Notes under the pieces: model-generated | What the model was told of the DNA's origin: nothing | Database searches by the model: none | What the model saw: only the letters and a program-made list of their open reading frames with translations | Assembly (NCBI GenBank): GCA_020852275.1 | Contig: JADZBE010000022.1 | Location: 62,001 to 126,000 of the forward strand | DNA from: Phycisphaerales bacterium | GTDB taxonomy: Bacteria; Planctomycetota; Phycisphaerae; UBA1845 | Reading direction: 5' to 3' | DNA length: 64,000 nucleotides | Shown here: positions 8,626 to 16,111 of the stretch, piece after piece | How the letters are laid out: each line of letters begins with the position of its first letter | How positions within the stretch are numbered: the stretch's first letter is position 1 | Made by a program: the position numbers and the translations under genes

Positions 8626-11600
8626 ATCCCAGCGTTGACGTCACCCCGGAATTGCTCGCGGGCTTCCTGGATGAAGCGCCAGAGTACCTGTCCATGCTGG
8701 ACTCAGGACTTCTGGCGTTCGAGGGTCAGGCGGCGTCCGGGTCGGTTTCGATCGAGGCGCCGGAAGACCATGCGCGGATGAACGAAATGTTCCGCGCGGC
8801 GCACAGCCTTAAGGGTCTGGCGGCGGCGATGGGCTTTGAGCGCATCCGCGACCTGACGCACCTGATGGAAACCCTGTTCGACGAAGTGCGGATGGGCAAG
8901 CGCGCGCTCGAGGCGGACGCGTTTGAGACGCTCTTTTCCGTGTTCGACAAGCTGCGGTCCCTCGTCGGCGAGTTGGCCAGTCCCGGGCAGACTCCGGCGG
9001 CGATCGACGCCGAGCTTGAGGCACTCAGCGCCTTGCTGGCGCGATCCGGCGCCCCAAGGGATGGGGCGTCCAAGCCGACCCTGCCGCAGGCGTCTCCGCC
9101 GCAAACGCCGGGCGATGGCAGCGCCGCGAGCGATCCCTCACTGCTGCAGCTCTTCGTCGAATCCACGGCCGAAACGGTGGAACTGCTCAGCGAATGCCTG
9201 CTCCGGCTGGAACAACAGTCCACGGACGCCGACGTGCTCAACGAGGTCTTCCGCTGCGCGCATAACATCAAAGGCGCAACCGGCGCGATGGGTTTTAACG
9301 GACTGTACCGCTTCACGCACCAGATGGAGACGGTCCTCGACCGGCTTCGCTCCCATCAAACGACGCTGGGGGGCGGGTTGATGGACGCGTTGCTCGGCGC
9401 GGTGGATGTGCTGCGGCAGGTCGTCGAGAAGGCCAAAGCCGGACAGTGCGAGGATCTGACGGACGGAAGCGCGGAGACCCTGTTTGCACCGTTCCTGAAG
9501 GAGCCTGATGTGAAAGCAGCAGCGATGCCGGACACCGCGGAAGCAGACCCCGGCGTCGCCGGCCGCGCCGCGGAGCCGGACGGAATGATCGACCGCGAGC
9601 CTACCTGGCGCGTCGAAGTCGTGTTCAAGGCGGGGTCCTCTGAAGCGCCCATTCACGCGTATCTGATCAAGAACAAGCTCGAGGAGCGCGGCGACGTGAT
9701 TGCCACCGCTCCGGATATCGAAACGGTGGACGCCGTTGCGAATCTGGAGCGCATGACGTACACGCTCCGGGGCGAAGTGAATGCGGAGGAGCTGCGCCAG
9801 GTCATCGCGCGATATGACGTGTCCGACGTCTCGGTGCTGCCGGGCAGCCCGCAGGCCGCGCCGCCCCGGTCCGCCGATCCAGACTCGGCCTCCCCCCCCC
9901 CCGCCGCGTCATCCGCGAGCCACTCGGCGGGCGCTGTCCTGCCGGGCGCCGCGCAAACATCGAACGCGCTCGCACCCGACCCGACCGCGTCCTGCGAATC
10001 GACCGATCTTGCGGACATCGCCGCGCTTGCGAACCAGGCCAGGGCGCTGGCGGAATCCGGCGCGACTCCGGGCACGCGCGGCCAGACCGCGCCCCCGTTC
10101 TCCCGAGCATCCACAGCCCCGACGCGCCCCTCCCCGGCGGAAAAGCCGGCGAACGCGGAAGGACGCGACGCCTCCGGGACCTCGAAAGCGGGCGAGACCA
10201 TCCGCGTGGATCTCGAACGTCTGGACCAGCTCATGAACCTCGGCGGCGAGCTGGTCATCAGCAAGGCCCGGTTCGTGCAGATCCACAACCGCCTGGCGCC
10301 CGTGCTGACCGGCAAGAACGCCGGATATCTGCTCGACGACGTTGCGGGACGGATGGAGAGCCTGAAGGGGTGCGTCTCGCGCCTGGGCGAGCAGAACGCG
10401 GACGGCAAGCTGCTGGCGGACATGCGCGACGCGATGCTGCACCTGACGCGGGACTGCGAGAGCATCCGCGGGATGATGGAGCAGGTCCACTCGTCGCGCG
10501 GCGCGCTTAACGACTTTGGCGAGGCGCTGCATTCGCTCAGCCGCATCAGCGAGGGGTTGCAGAAACGCATCATGGAGACGCGCATGGTCTCCATCGGTCC
10601 GCTGCTCAACCGTTTCCGCCGCGTCGTGCGCGACATCGCCAAGTCCACCGGCAAGGACGTCGCCCTTGAACTGCGCGGCGAGAACACCGAGCTGGACAAG
10701 CGCATGATCGACGAGCTAGGCGACCCGCTCACGCATATGGTGCGCAACAGCGTGGACCACGGGCTGGAATCTCCCGAGGACCGCGTTCGCGCCGGAAAGT
10801 CGCCCACGGGCAACATCCTGCTCAACGCCTACCACCGCGGCCGGTTCATCTGCATCGAAGTCCGCGACGACGGGCGCGGCATCAATGTCGACGCCATCCG
10901 CCGCAAGATCGTCGAGCGCGAGCTGGCCACGCCCCAGCAGGCGGAGGCGCTCAGCGACCGCGAGCTGATTCAATACATCTTTCACCCCGGCTTCTCGACC
11001 GCCGCCAAGGTCACCGACCTGTCGGGTCGCGGCATGGGCATGGACATCGTGAAAACCAAGATCGAAGCCTTGAACGGCACGATCGAGGTGGACAGCACGC
11101 CAGGACAGGGCGCCTGCGTCACGATCAAGCTCCCGCTGACACTGGCCATCATCACCGCCCTGCTCTCCCGCATCGGCGACGGAACCTACGCCATCCCGCT
11201 CGAAAGCGTGGCCGAGATCATCACCGTGCCGCGCAACGAAATCCAAAGCGTGCAGCAACGCCGCATGATCCGCGTGCGCGACCGGGTCATGCCCATGGCG
11301 CTGTTCGAGGAAGTATTCGACGCGGGGCCGGAGGGGCTGCACACAAAGTCTGGCGGCAACGACGATCTAACGCTGGTCATTATCGAATTCAAGGATCAGC
11401 GGCTGGGGCTGGTCGTCGATGACCTCATCGGGCAGGAGGAGGTCGTCATCAAGAGTCTCGCCACGAACTACCGCAACATCACGGGCATCTCCGGCGCGTC
11501 GATCATGGGCGACGGCTCGGTGGCGCTGATCCTCGACGTGAGCACCATGATGCAGATGTTCGGTGCGAAGGGCGCCCCCTCGGCCGACGTGGCCCATCGT

Positions 11601-11639
11601 TCGACCCGTTCCGCGACGCTCTCTGGAGCTTCCGCATGA
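8622..11639 (+). CDS. cheA: Chemotaxis histidine kinase CheA with two Hpt domains
   Basis: This 1005-residue cytoplasmic kinase is longer than the classical form of about 650. Two phosphotransfer domains are visible, with phospho-acceptor candidates His61 in AAHSLKGLAAAMGF and His214 in CAHNIKGATGAMGF. A P2-like domain (about 328-405) and a Pro/Ala/Ser-rich linker of about 115 residues follow. The dimerisation and ATPase region begins near residue 525 and shows MVRNSVDHGLE, VRDDGRGI and GRGMGMDIVK. A CheW-like regulatory domain closes the protein. It starts with GTG at 8622, overlapping cheR by four bases, and its stop overlaps the next ATG by four. Confidence 0.95.
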   Translation: MNPSVDVTPELLAGFLDEAPEYLSMLDSGLLAFEGQAASGSVSIEAPEDHARMNEMFRAAHSLKGLAAAMGFERIRDLTHLMETLFDEVRMGKRALEADAFETLFSVFDKLRSLVGELASPGQTPAAIDAELEALSALLARSGAPRDGASKPTLPQASPPQTPGDGSAASDPSLLQLFVESTAETVELLSECLLRLEQQSTDADVLNEVFRCAHNIKGATGAMGFNGLYRFTHQMETVLDRLRSHQTTLGGGLMDALLGAVDVLRQVVEKAKAGQCEDLTDGSAETLFAPFLKEPDVKAAAMPDTAEADPGVAGRAAEPDGMIDREPTWRVEVVFKAGSSEAPIHAYLIKNKLEERGDVIATAPDIETVDAVANLERMTYTLRGEVNAEELRQVIARYDVSDVSVLPGSPQAAPPRSADPDSASPPPAASSASHSAGAVLPGAAQTSNALAPDPTASCESTDLADIAALANQARALAESGATPGTRGQTAPPFSRASTAPTRPSPAEKPANAEGRDASGTSKAGETIRVDLERLDQLMNLGGELVISKARFVQIHNRLAPVLTGKNAGYLLDDVAGRMESLKGCVSRLGEQNADGKLLADMRDAMLHLTRDCESIRGMMEQVHSSRGALNDFGEALHSLSRISEGLQKRIMETRMVSIGPLLNRFRRVVRDIAKSTGKDVALELRGENTELDKRMIDELGDPLTHMVRNSVDHGLESPEDRVRAGKSPTGNILLNAYHRGRFICIEVRDDGRGINVDAIRRKIVERELATPQQAEALSDRELIQYIFHPGFSTAAKVTDLSGRGMGMDIVKTKIEALNGTIEVDSTPGQGACVTIKLPLTLAIITALLSRIGDGTYAIPLESVAEIITVPRNEIQSVQQRRMIRVRDRVMPMALFEEVFDAGPEGLHTKSGGNDDLTLVIIEFKDQRLGLVVDDLIGQEEVVIKSLATNYRNITGISGASIMGDGSVALILDVSTMMQMFGAKGAPSADVAHRSTRSATLSGASA

Positions 11640-12835
11640 TCTCCGCCCCACCCAGCACGGGTTCCATCTCGATGTCCGAGGCGCTGCGCACGGTCACGGT
11701 GAACAGCTCCTACCACGCATCCCGCGCGCTCTCGAAGTGGTTCCGCCGCGGCGTGCGCCTCACGTGCGACGGCTTCGCCGAAACGCCGCTGCACGAGTTG
11801 GCCGACGCCCTCGGCGACGCGGACAGTTGCGTGGCCGCCATTCACATGGCGCTGGAGGGCGAGTTGTCGGGGGACATCCTGCTGGCGTTTCCGGAAGCCA
11901 CGGCGCTGTCGCTGGCGGACCTGCTCATGAGCAGCCCGCCCGGCTCCGCACAAGCGCTCGGCGAAATCGAGCGCTCCGCCCTGCAGGAAACCGGCAATAT
12001 CCTCGGCAGCGCGCTGACCAACAGCCTCGCCTCCTGGCTCAAGCTCGACGTGCGACCCTCCGCTCCCGCGGTCCTGCACGATCTGGCCGGAGCGGTCATT
12101 CAGCCGCTCGTCGTGCAGCATGTGACCGCGGCCGACAGCGCGTTTCTCACCCGGACGGAGTTCGAGCTGGACGGCTCCAAGCTCGACTTCCGCATGTTGC
12201 TCGTGCCCTCTCCGGAGGCGATGACCCTGATCCGCAGCAGGTGTCAGGCCGAGGAAGTGCAAGCCAACGCGCTGCACACGCTGGCGATCAACGCGGCCTT
12301 CGACGCCTCCCGCGCCATGTCGAAGTGGCTCAAGAAAGGCGTGCGGCTTCAGACCGACGGGTTCGTCCGCGTTCCGCTCGCGCAGGTGACGGCCTCGCAC
12401 GAAAGCGATGCGCCCGTCGTCGCGCTGCACGCCCCGCTCGTGGACCAGATGCACGGGCACATTCTCATGCTCATCTCGATGCGCAAGGCCGGGCTGCTGG
12501 TCGATCGCCTCATGGGCCAACCGGACGGCGCCACGACGGAATTCAACGACATGGCCCGCTCCTGCCTGCAGGAGACCGGCAACATCATCAGCAGCGCGTT
12601 CATCAACAGTTGGGCGAAGTGGCTGGATATCCATTGTGAGCCGGCCTCGCCGCAGGTTCTGGTCGATCTGCCCGAATCGATTATCGAGTCCGCCCTCGTC
12701 GAGCAGGCGCAGCTCAGCGACGAGGCGCTGCTGGCGATGACCGAGTTCAGCGTGGATGGGCAGTGGCTGGAATGGGAGCTGTTTGTCCTCCCGACTCCGG
12801 CTTCGCTGAGGCTGATCGAGGCGTTCTGCGCCTGA
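11636..12835 (+). CDS. Fused double CheC-type CheY-P phosphatase
   Basis: The 399-residue protein consists of two tandem repeats of a CheC/CheX-like domain (about 15-195 and 215-399). Both carry the complete S-X3-E-X2-N-X22-P phosphatase signature: SALQETGN in the first and SCLQETGN in the second, each followed by Pro exactly 23 residues after the Asn. CheC enzymes dephosphorylate CheY-P and bind CheD; both cheD and cheY follow directly. The usual CheC is about 200 residues with two half-sites in one domain, so this looks like a tandem duplication of a whole unit with both halves kept active. It overlaps the cheA stop by four bases (ATGA). Confidence 0.85.
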   Translation: MISAPPSTGSISMSEALRTVTVNSSYHASRALSKWFRRGVRLTCDGFAETPLHELADALGDADSCVAAIHMALEGELSGDILLAFPEATALSLADLLMSSPPGSAQALGEIERSALQETGNILGSALTNSLASWLKLDVRPSAPAVLHDLAGAVIQPLVVQHVTAADSAFLTRTEFELDGSKLDFRMLLVPSPEAMTLIRSRCQAEEVQANALHTLAINAAFDASRAMSKWLKKGVRLQTDGFVRVPLAQVTASHESDAPVVALHAPLVDQMHGHILMLISMRKAGLLVDRLMGQPDGATTEFNDMARSCLQETGNIISSAFINSWAKWLDIHCEPASPQVLVDLPESIIESALVEQAQLSDEALLAMTEFSVDGQWLEWELFVLPTPASLRLIEAFCA

Positions 12836-12867
12836 GGCAAATGGGGGTTGAACAAACGACTTCTACG

Positions 12868-12885
12868 CCCGGGGGATTCCCCGGG
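12868..12885 (+). other. Stem-loop between the double-CheC gene and cheD
   Basis: CCCGGGG pairs with CCCCGGG around a GATT loop in the 91-base gap before cheD. No T-tract follows. It could limit readthrough or protect mRNA ends within the operon. Confidence 0.45.
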
Positions 12886-12926
12886 TGGAGGACGATCGGG
12901 GTCCGGTTTGAGTTGAAAACGCACTC

Positions 12927-13394
12927 ATGAGCGAGGTTTTCAGCATTGGCATCGCGGGAATCAGGGTCGCCCGAACTCCCCATCGCCTGCGCACGACGCT
13001 CGGCTCGTGCATCGGCATCGCGCTGTACGACCGCGTCGGTCGCGTCGCCGGGCTGGCGCATGTCATGCTCCCCGAATCCAACGGGCACAAAGGCGACCGT
13101 GGCAAGTTCGCCGACACCGGCGTGGACTGGCTGCTTGAGCAAGTCCTCGAGGCCGGCGCCTCGCGCGGGCGCCTCGCAGCGAAACTCGCGGGCGGGGCGT
13201 CCATGTTCGGCGCCGTCATGGACAACGGGCTGGGCGAGCGCAATGCCCGCGCCGTGCGCGAGCGCCTCGGTCAACACGGCATTCGCGTCGTGGCGGAACA
13301 CGTCGGCGGAGAGAAGGGTCGGCGCATGTTGCTCGACCCCGCCAATGGCGAGGTGACCGTGCAGATCATCGGCGCGGAGCCGACGATCCTGTAA
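12927..13394 (+). CDS. cheD: Receptor glutamine deamidase CheD
   Basis: CheD deamidates glutamines on MCPs and partners with CheC. The 155-residue protein shows the family core TTLGSCIGIALYD, with Cys28 as nucleophile, AHVMLPES with His45, and KLAGGASMFG. The C-terminus ends in IIGAEPTIL. Length and residues match active CheD. Because no cheB is present in this operon, CheD may be the main receptor-modifying partner of CheR here; that is inference. It lies 91 bases after the CheC-type gene and 35 bases before the long cheY frame. Confidence 0.93.
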   Translation: MSEVFSIGIAGIRVARTPHRLRTTLGSCIGIALYDRVGRVAGLAHVMLPESNGHKGDRGKFADTGVDWLLEQVLEAGASRGRLAAKLAGGASMFGAVMDNGLGERNARAVRERLGQHGIRVVAEHVGGEKGRRMLLDPANGEVTVQIIGAEPTIL

Positions 13395-13450
13395 CCCGGT
13401 GTGATGCGCAGGCGACTCTTGGATCAGTCTTGAAGAACGGAGAGACTGCC

Positions 13451-13816
13451 GTGCCGACAACAGTGTTGATCGTGGACGACGCCGCCTTCATGCGGCACCT
13501 CATCAAGAACATCCTGTCCGACATCGGGTGCCAGGTGATCGGCGAGGCCGCCAACGGCGAGGAGGCCTGCAGCATGTACGACAAGCTGCACCCGGACCTC
13601 GTGACGATGGACCTCGTCATGCCCAAGAAAGGCGGGCTGGACGCGCTCCGCGACATCCGCGCCAAGGACGCCAAGGCCAAGGTGATCGTGATCTCCGCCA
13701 TCGACCAGCGGCAGCCGCTCATGGACGCGCTCAAGCACGGCGCCGCGGACTACGTCGTCAAGCCGTTCGAGAAAGACCGCGTGGCCGAGGCGATCCATCG
13801 CGTCATCGCGGGATAG
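13451..13816 (+). CDS. cheY: Response regulator CheY
   Basis: This is a stand-alone receiver domain of 121 residues with acidic pair Asp9/Asp10 (VLIVDDAAFMR), phospho-acceptor Asp54 (TMDLVMPKKGG), Ser82 (VIVISAI) and Lys104 (YVVKPF). All catalytic positions are intact. The frame is open from a TTG at 13430, but the GTG at 13451 is preceded by GGAGAG and gives the standard MPTTVLIVDD start. It is the last gene of the che operon and the likely substrate of both CheA and the double CheC phosphatase. Whether the output is a flagellar motor, type IV pili (pilT lies elsewhere in the window) or another effector is not shown. Confidence 0.93.
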   Translation: MPTTVLIVDDAAFMRHLIKNILSDIGCQVIGEAANGEEACSMYDKLHPDLVTMDLVMPKKGGLDALRDIRAKDAKAKVIVISAIDQRQPLMDALKHGAADYVVKPFEKDRVAEAIHRVIAG

Positions 13817-13877
13817 CCCGACGCGCCGCAGACATCGCCTCGCGCCAACCGAGCCACGCCAACCGAGCCGCCCCGAT

Positions 13878-13905
13878 CAGAGCCGCGCCCGTCAGGAAGC
13901 GGTTC
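13878..13905. repeat. Dispersed 28-bp repeat (family C), diverged copy
   Basis: CAGAGCCGCGCCCGTCAGGA plus AGCGGTTC is a diverged copy of the repeat seen at 41247-41274, 46413-46440 and 46597-46623. It lies in the 168-base convergent gap between cheY and the crotonase gene, which otherwise holds nothing recognisable. Confidence 0.6.
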
Positions 13906-13984
13906 TTCATCCGACCCGCATCCGCGTGCAAACTCGAGTCGCACGCCACCACGCCCCACACGCCCGTCTGATCGCGCTCCACCG

Positions 13985-14752
13985 TCACGCGCCGCGAAAC
14001 GTCGGCGAGCGCTTCTCGATGAACGCCTTCATGCCTTCCTTCTGATCTTCCGTCGCAAACAGCAGGTAGAACAGCTTCCGTTCGTACTCCAGCCCCTCGC
14101 TCAACGGGGTTTCATGCGCCTTGAGAACCGCCTCTTTGGCGAACCGGACGGCCAGCGGCGCCTTCTCCGCGATCTGGCGCGCGACTTTCATCGCCTCGGA
14201 AAGGAAGTGCTCCTTGGGCACGACGCGGCTGACGACTCCCGCGGCCAGCGCCTCCTGCGCGGTGAGAAACCGCCCGGTCAGGATCACGTCCATCGCCGCA
14301 GCCTTGCCGACGGCGCGGGTCAGCCGCTGCGTTCCACCCGCGCCGGGCATCACGCCGAGGTTGATTTCCGGCTGCCCGAACTGTGCCGTCTCCGACGCGA
14401 TGATGAGGTCGCAGTGCATCGCCAACTCGCACCCGCCGCCGAGGCAGAAGCCCGAGACGGCCGCGATGATCGGCTTGCGAATGCGGCGGATGCGTTCCCA
14501 GCGCGCAAACTGGTTGCGCTGTACCTGCTCGACCACGGTGGACCCGGCCATGTCGTGAACGTCGGCGCCCGCGGCAAAGGCCCGCTCGCTGCCCGCCAGA
14601 ACGATGACGCGGATGGCCTCGTCCGCGTCGAAGGCTTCCAGCGCGGCGACCAGTTCCTGCATCAGTTGGAGATTCAGCGCGTTGAGCTGCTTGGGGCGAT
14701 TCAGCGTCACCCGCGCGACCGGCCCGTCCGTCGAGATGAGAAGCTCACTCAT
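13985..14752 (-). CDS. Enoyl-CoA hydratase/isomerase (crotonase) family protein
   Basis: This 255-residue crotonase-fold enzyme probably hydrates trans-2-enoyl-CoA. The oxyanion loop ERAFAAGADVHDM, the helix GFCLGGGCELAMHCDLIIAS and the second loop GQPEINLGVMPGAGGTQRL carry both catalytic Glu residues of true hydratases, and the C-terminus keeps the usual SEGLEYERKLFYLLFATED region. Its start lies 46 bases after the stop of an upstream membrane-protein gene on the same strand. No other beta-oxidation gene is nearby, so the pathway is open. Confidence 0.9.
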   Translation of the reverse strand: MSELLISTDGPVARVTLNRPKQLNALNLQLMQELVAALEAFDADEAIRVIVLAGSERAFAAGADVHDMAGSTVVEQVQRNQFARWERIRRIRKPIIAAVSGFCLGGGCELAMHCDLIIASETAQFGQPEINLGVMPGAGGTQRLTRAVGKAAAMDVILTGRFLTAQEALAAGVVSRVVPKEHFLSEAMKVARQIAEKAPLAVRFAKEAVLKAHETPLSEGLEYERKLFYLLFATEDQKEGMKAFIEKRSPTFRGA

Positions 14753-14798
14753 GCCGCAACCCCATGCGCAACCGGCGCGGGCGCAGCGCCGGCGGACA

Positions 14799-15662
14799 TC
14801 AGATGCGAACGTTGAACACCGGCTTGACGATCAACGCAAACACGATCGAGACAATCAGGAAATACAAGATCCAGTTGCCGACCAGGGGAATCGACAGAAC
14901 ATCCGGCGCCGCGGATTCCATGAGGCCGGATATTTCGATGGCGCGCACCGGCGAATCCGCCGGCGGCGGCGGCTCCCACGGGAGCATGAGCGTGTTGTCC
15001 AGCGCGCCCGCGTAGAAGCTCGTCCGCTTGGGACTGACGGCGTCCGTGATCGAGCGATAGTCGCCCACGGGCAGCGATTTTGTCACGGCCTCGTCGCCCG
15101 CCCGAACGGTCAGCGTGTGCTTGCCGGGCTGATCGCAGCGGATCTTCCACCAGGCCTCCTTGGAATCGGCTCTGCGCCAGAACTTCTCGATCGTCAGCCC
15201 CGGAACGGGATCGAGGGCAAGGCTCGCCTCGCCCTTGACCTCTCTCGCGGCGAACGCATCCGAAAGCCACGCGCGGACGTACGTGGACTTGCCCGTCGGG
15301 AGCGGCGCGAACTGGTAGCGGCCCGCAAGTTGCGCCAGCAACGGGACCATGGGGATCATGGCCACCAGAATCGGAGGGATGGACAGGAACAGAATCTTCA
15401 GCGAGGACCAGACCACGCCGCCCTGCGAGGCCAGCGTCACGCCGAGATTGTCCTTGAACAGGCGCATGGCGAGCATCCGCGCCTTGATCTCGTCGCGCGC
15501 CTTGCCGATCTGACTCTGCCACGACGTGTATTTGTACGCCAGCAGCATGACCACGCCGATGACGGCGCTGATCACTCCCAGCGACACCCACGGCGGCCAC
15601 CCGGCCATCGGGGCATACGTCAGTTCAAAGACCCAATTACAGAAGCGGTTGAATGTCGCCAT
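14799..15662 (-). CDS. Membrane protein of unknown function (possibly EMC3/DUF106-like)
   Basis: This 287-residue protein has three hydrophobic segments at about 25-42, 87-113 and 260-280. A basic amphipathic stretch after the first segment (KYTSWQSQIGKARDEIKARM) leads into the second, and an extracytoplasmic domain of about 130 residues separates segments two and three. The helix-hairpin layout resembles the EMC3/TMCO1/DUF106 branch of the Oxa1 superfamily, but this is only an impression; a structural comparison would decide. It probably forms a two-gene unit with the downstream crotonase. Confidence 0.6.
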   Translation of the reverse strand: MATFNRFCNWVFELTYAPMAGWPPWVSLGVISAVIGVVMLLAYKYTSWQSQIGKARDEIKARMLAMRLFKDNLGVTLASQGGVVWSSLKILFLSIPPILVAMIPMVPLLAQLAGRYQFAPLPTGKSTYVRAWLSDAFAAREVKGEASLALDPVPGLTIEKFWRRADSKEAWWKIRCDQPGKHTLTVRAGDEAVTKSLPVGDYRSITDAVSPKRTSFYAGALDNTLMLPWEPPPPADSPVRAIEISGLMESAAPDVLSIPLVGNWILYFLIVSIVFALIVKPVFNVRI

Positions 15663-15696
15663 CTCGTCTCAATGGGGGTGTCACCCACCCATGTGG

Positions 15697-15819
15697 CACC
15701 GGTTTTCAACCGGTGTGTGTAGCACAGGTGTACAACCTGTGTGTGTAGCTCAGGACTCCAACCTGTACGTGTGGCACCGGTTTCCAACCGGTGTCTGTAG
15801 CACAGGTTTCCAACCTGTG
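15697..15819. repeat. Tandem array of five 19-bp palindromes with 26-bp period (family D)
   Basis: Five units start at 15697, 15723, 15749, 15775 and 15801, exactly 26 bases apart. Each is a palindrome of the type CACCGGTTTTCAACCGGTG or CACAGGTTTCCAACCTGTG, joined by the spacer TGTGTAG or a variant. The unit types alternate (CCGG, CAGG, CAGG, CCGG, CAGG); the third unit is degenerate. The array lies between the small RHH-like gene and the 287-residue membrane protein gene. Confidence 0.9.
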
Positions 15820-15837
15820 CAGCCTCTCTGTGACCGC

Positions 15838-16026
15838 CTACTCGATGTAGCCCAGCCCGCGAAGACGCTCCTCCACGTCCGAATCGGAATCCGCCGACTC
15901 GATCTTGGTCAGCTCCTTTTCAATCATATGGGTCACGAAATCGTCCACGCTGGAGTAGCCGGCGAGCTCCGTCACCTTCTTGAGCCGGTCGTACAAATGC
16001 CCGTCCACCTTGATCTTCTCCGACAT
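15838..16026 (-). CDS. Small RHH-like protein next to phosphodiesterase genes
   Basis: This 62-residue acidic protein begins MSEKIKVDGHLYDRLKKVTE and continues with GYSSVDDFVTHMIEKEL, a beta strand followed by two helices in the manner of ribbon-helix-helix proteins. The ATG at 16026 has GGAGAG seven bases upstream, so the longer frame to 16098 is rejected. It ends ERLRGLGYIE, a tail that resembles the C-termini of many sulfatase/AlkP-superfamily enzymes. It follows the first phosphodiesterase gene on the same strand by about 85 bases, so it is probably cotranscribed. It could be a DNA-binding regulator or a protein partner of the enzymes. Confidence 0.7.
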   Translation of the reverse strand: MSEKIKVDGHLYDRLKKVTELAGYSSVDDFVTHMIEKELTKIESADSDSDVEERLRGLGYIE

Positions 16027-16111
16027 ATTCACTCTCCTCGACATGCCCTTGAAGGGCTTGGTTGCAACCCTGCCGGTCCACTTCTCGACCCCCCGCATGC
16101 CATCGGGGAAG

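Noticed and set aside
13803..13988. Small minus-strand gene (61 codons) between cheY and the crotonase gene
   Set aside because: Its sequence comes from a diverged copy of repeat family C, and it overlaps cheY at one end.
15697..15819. CRISPR array
   Set aside because: Unit spacing is only 7 bases between 19-bp palindromes, spacers are nearly identical, and no cas gene is present.
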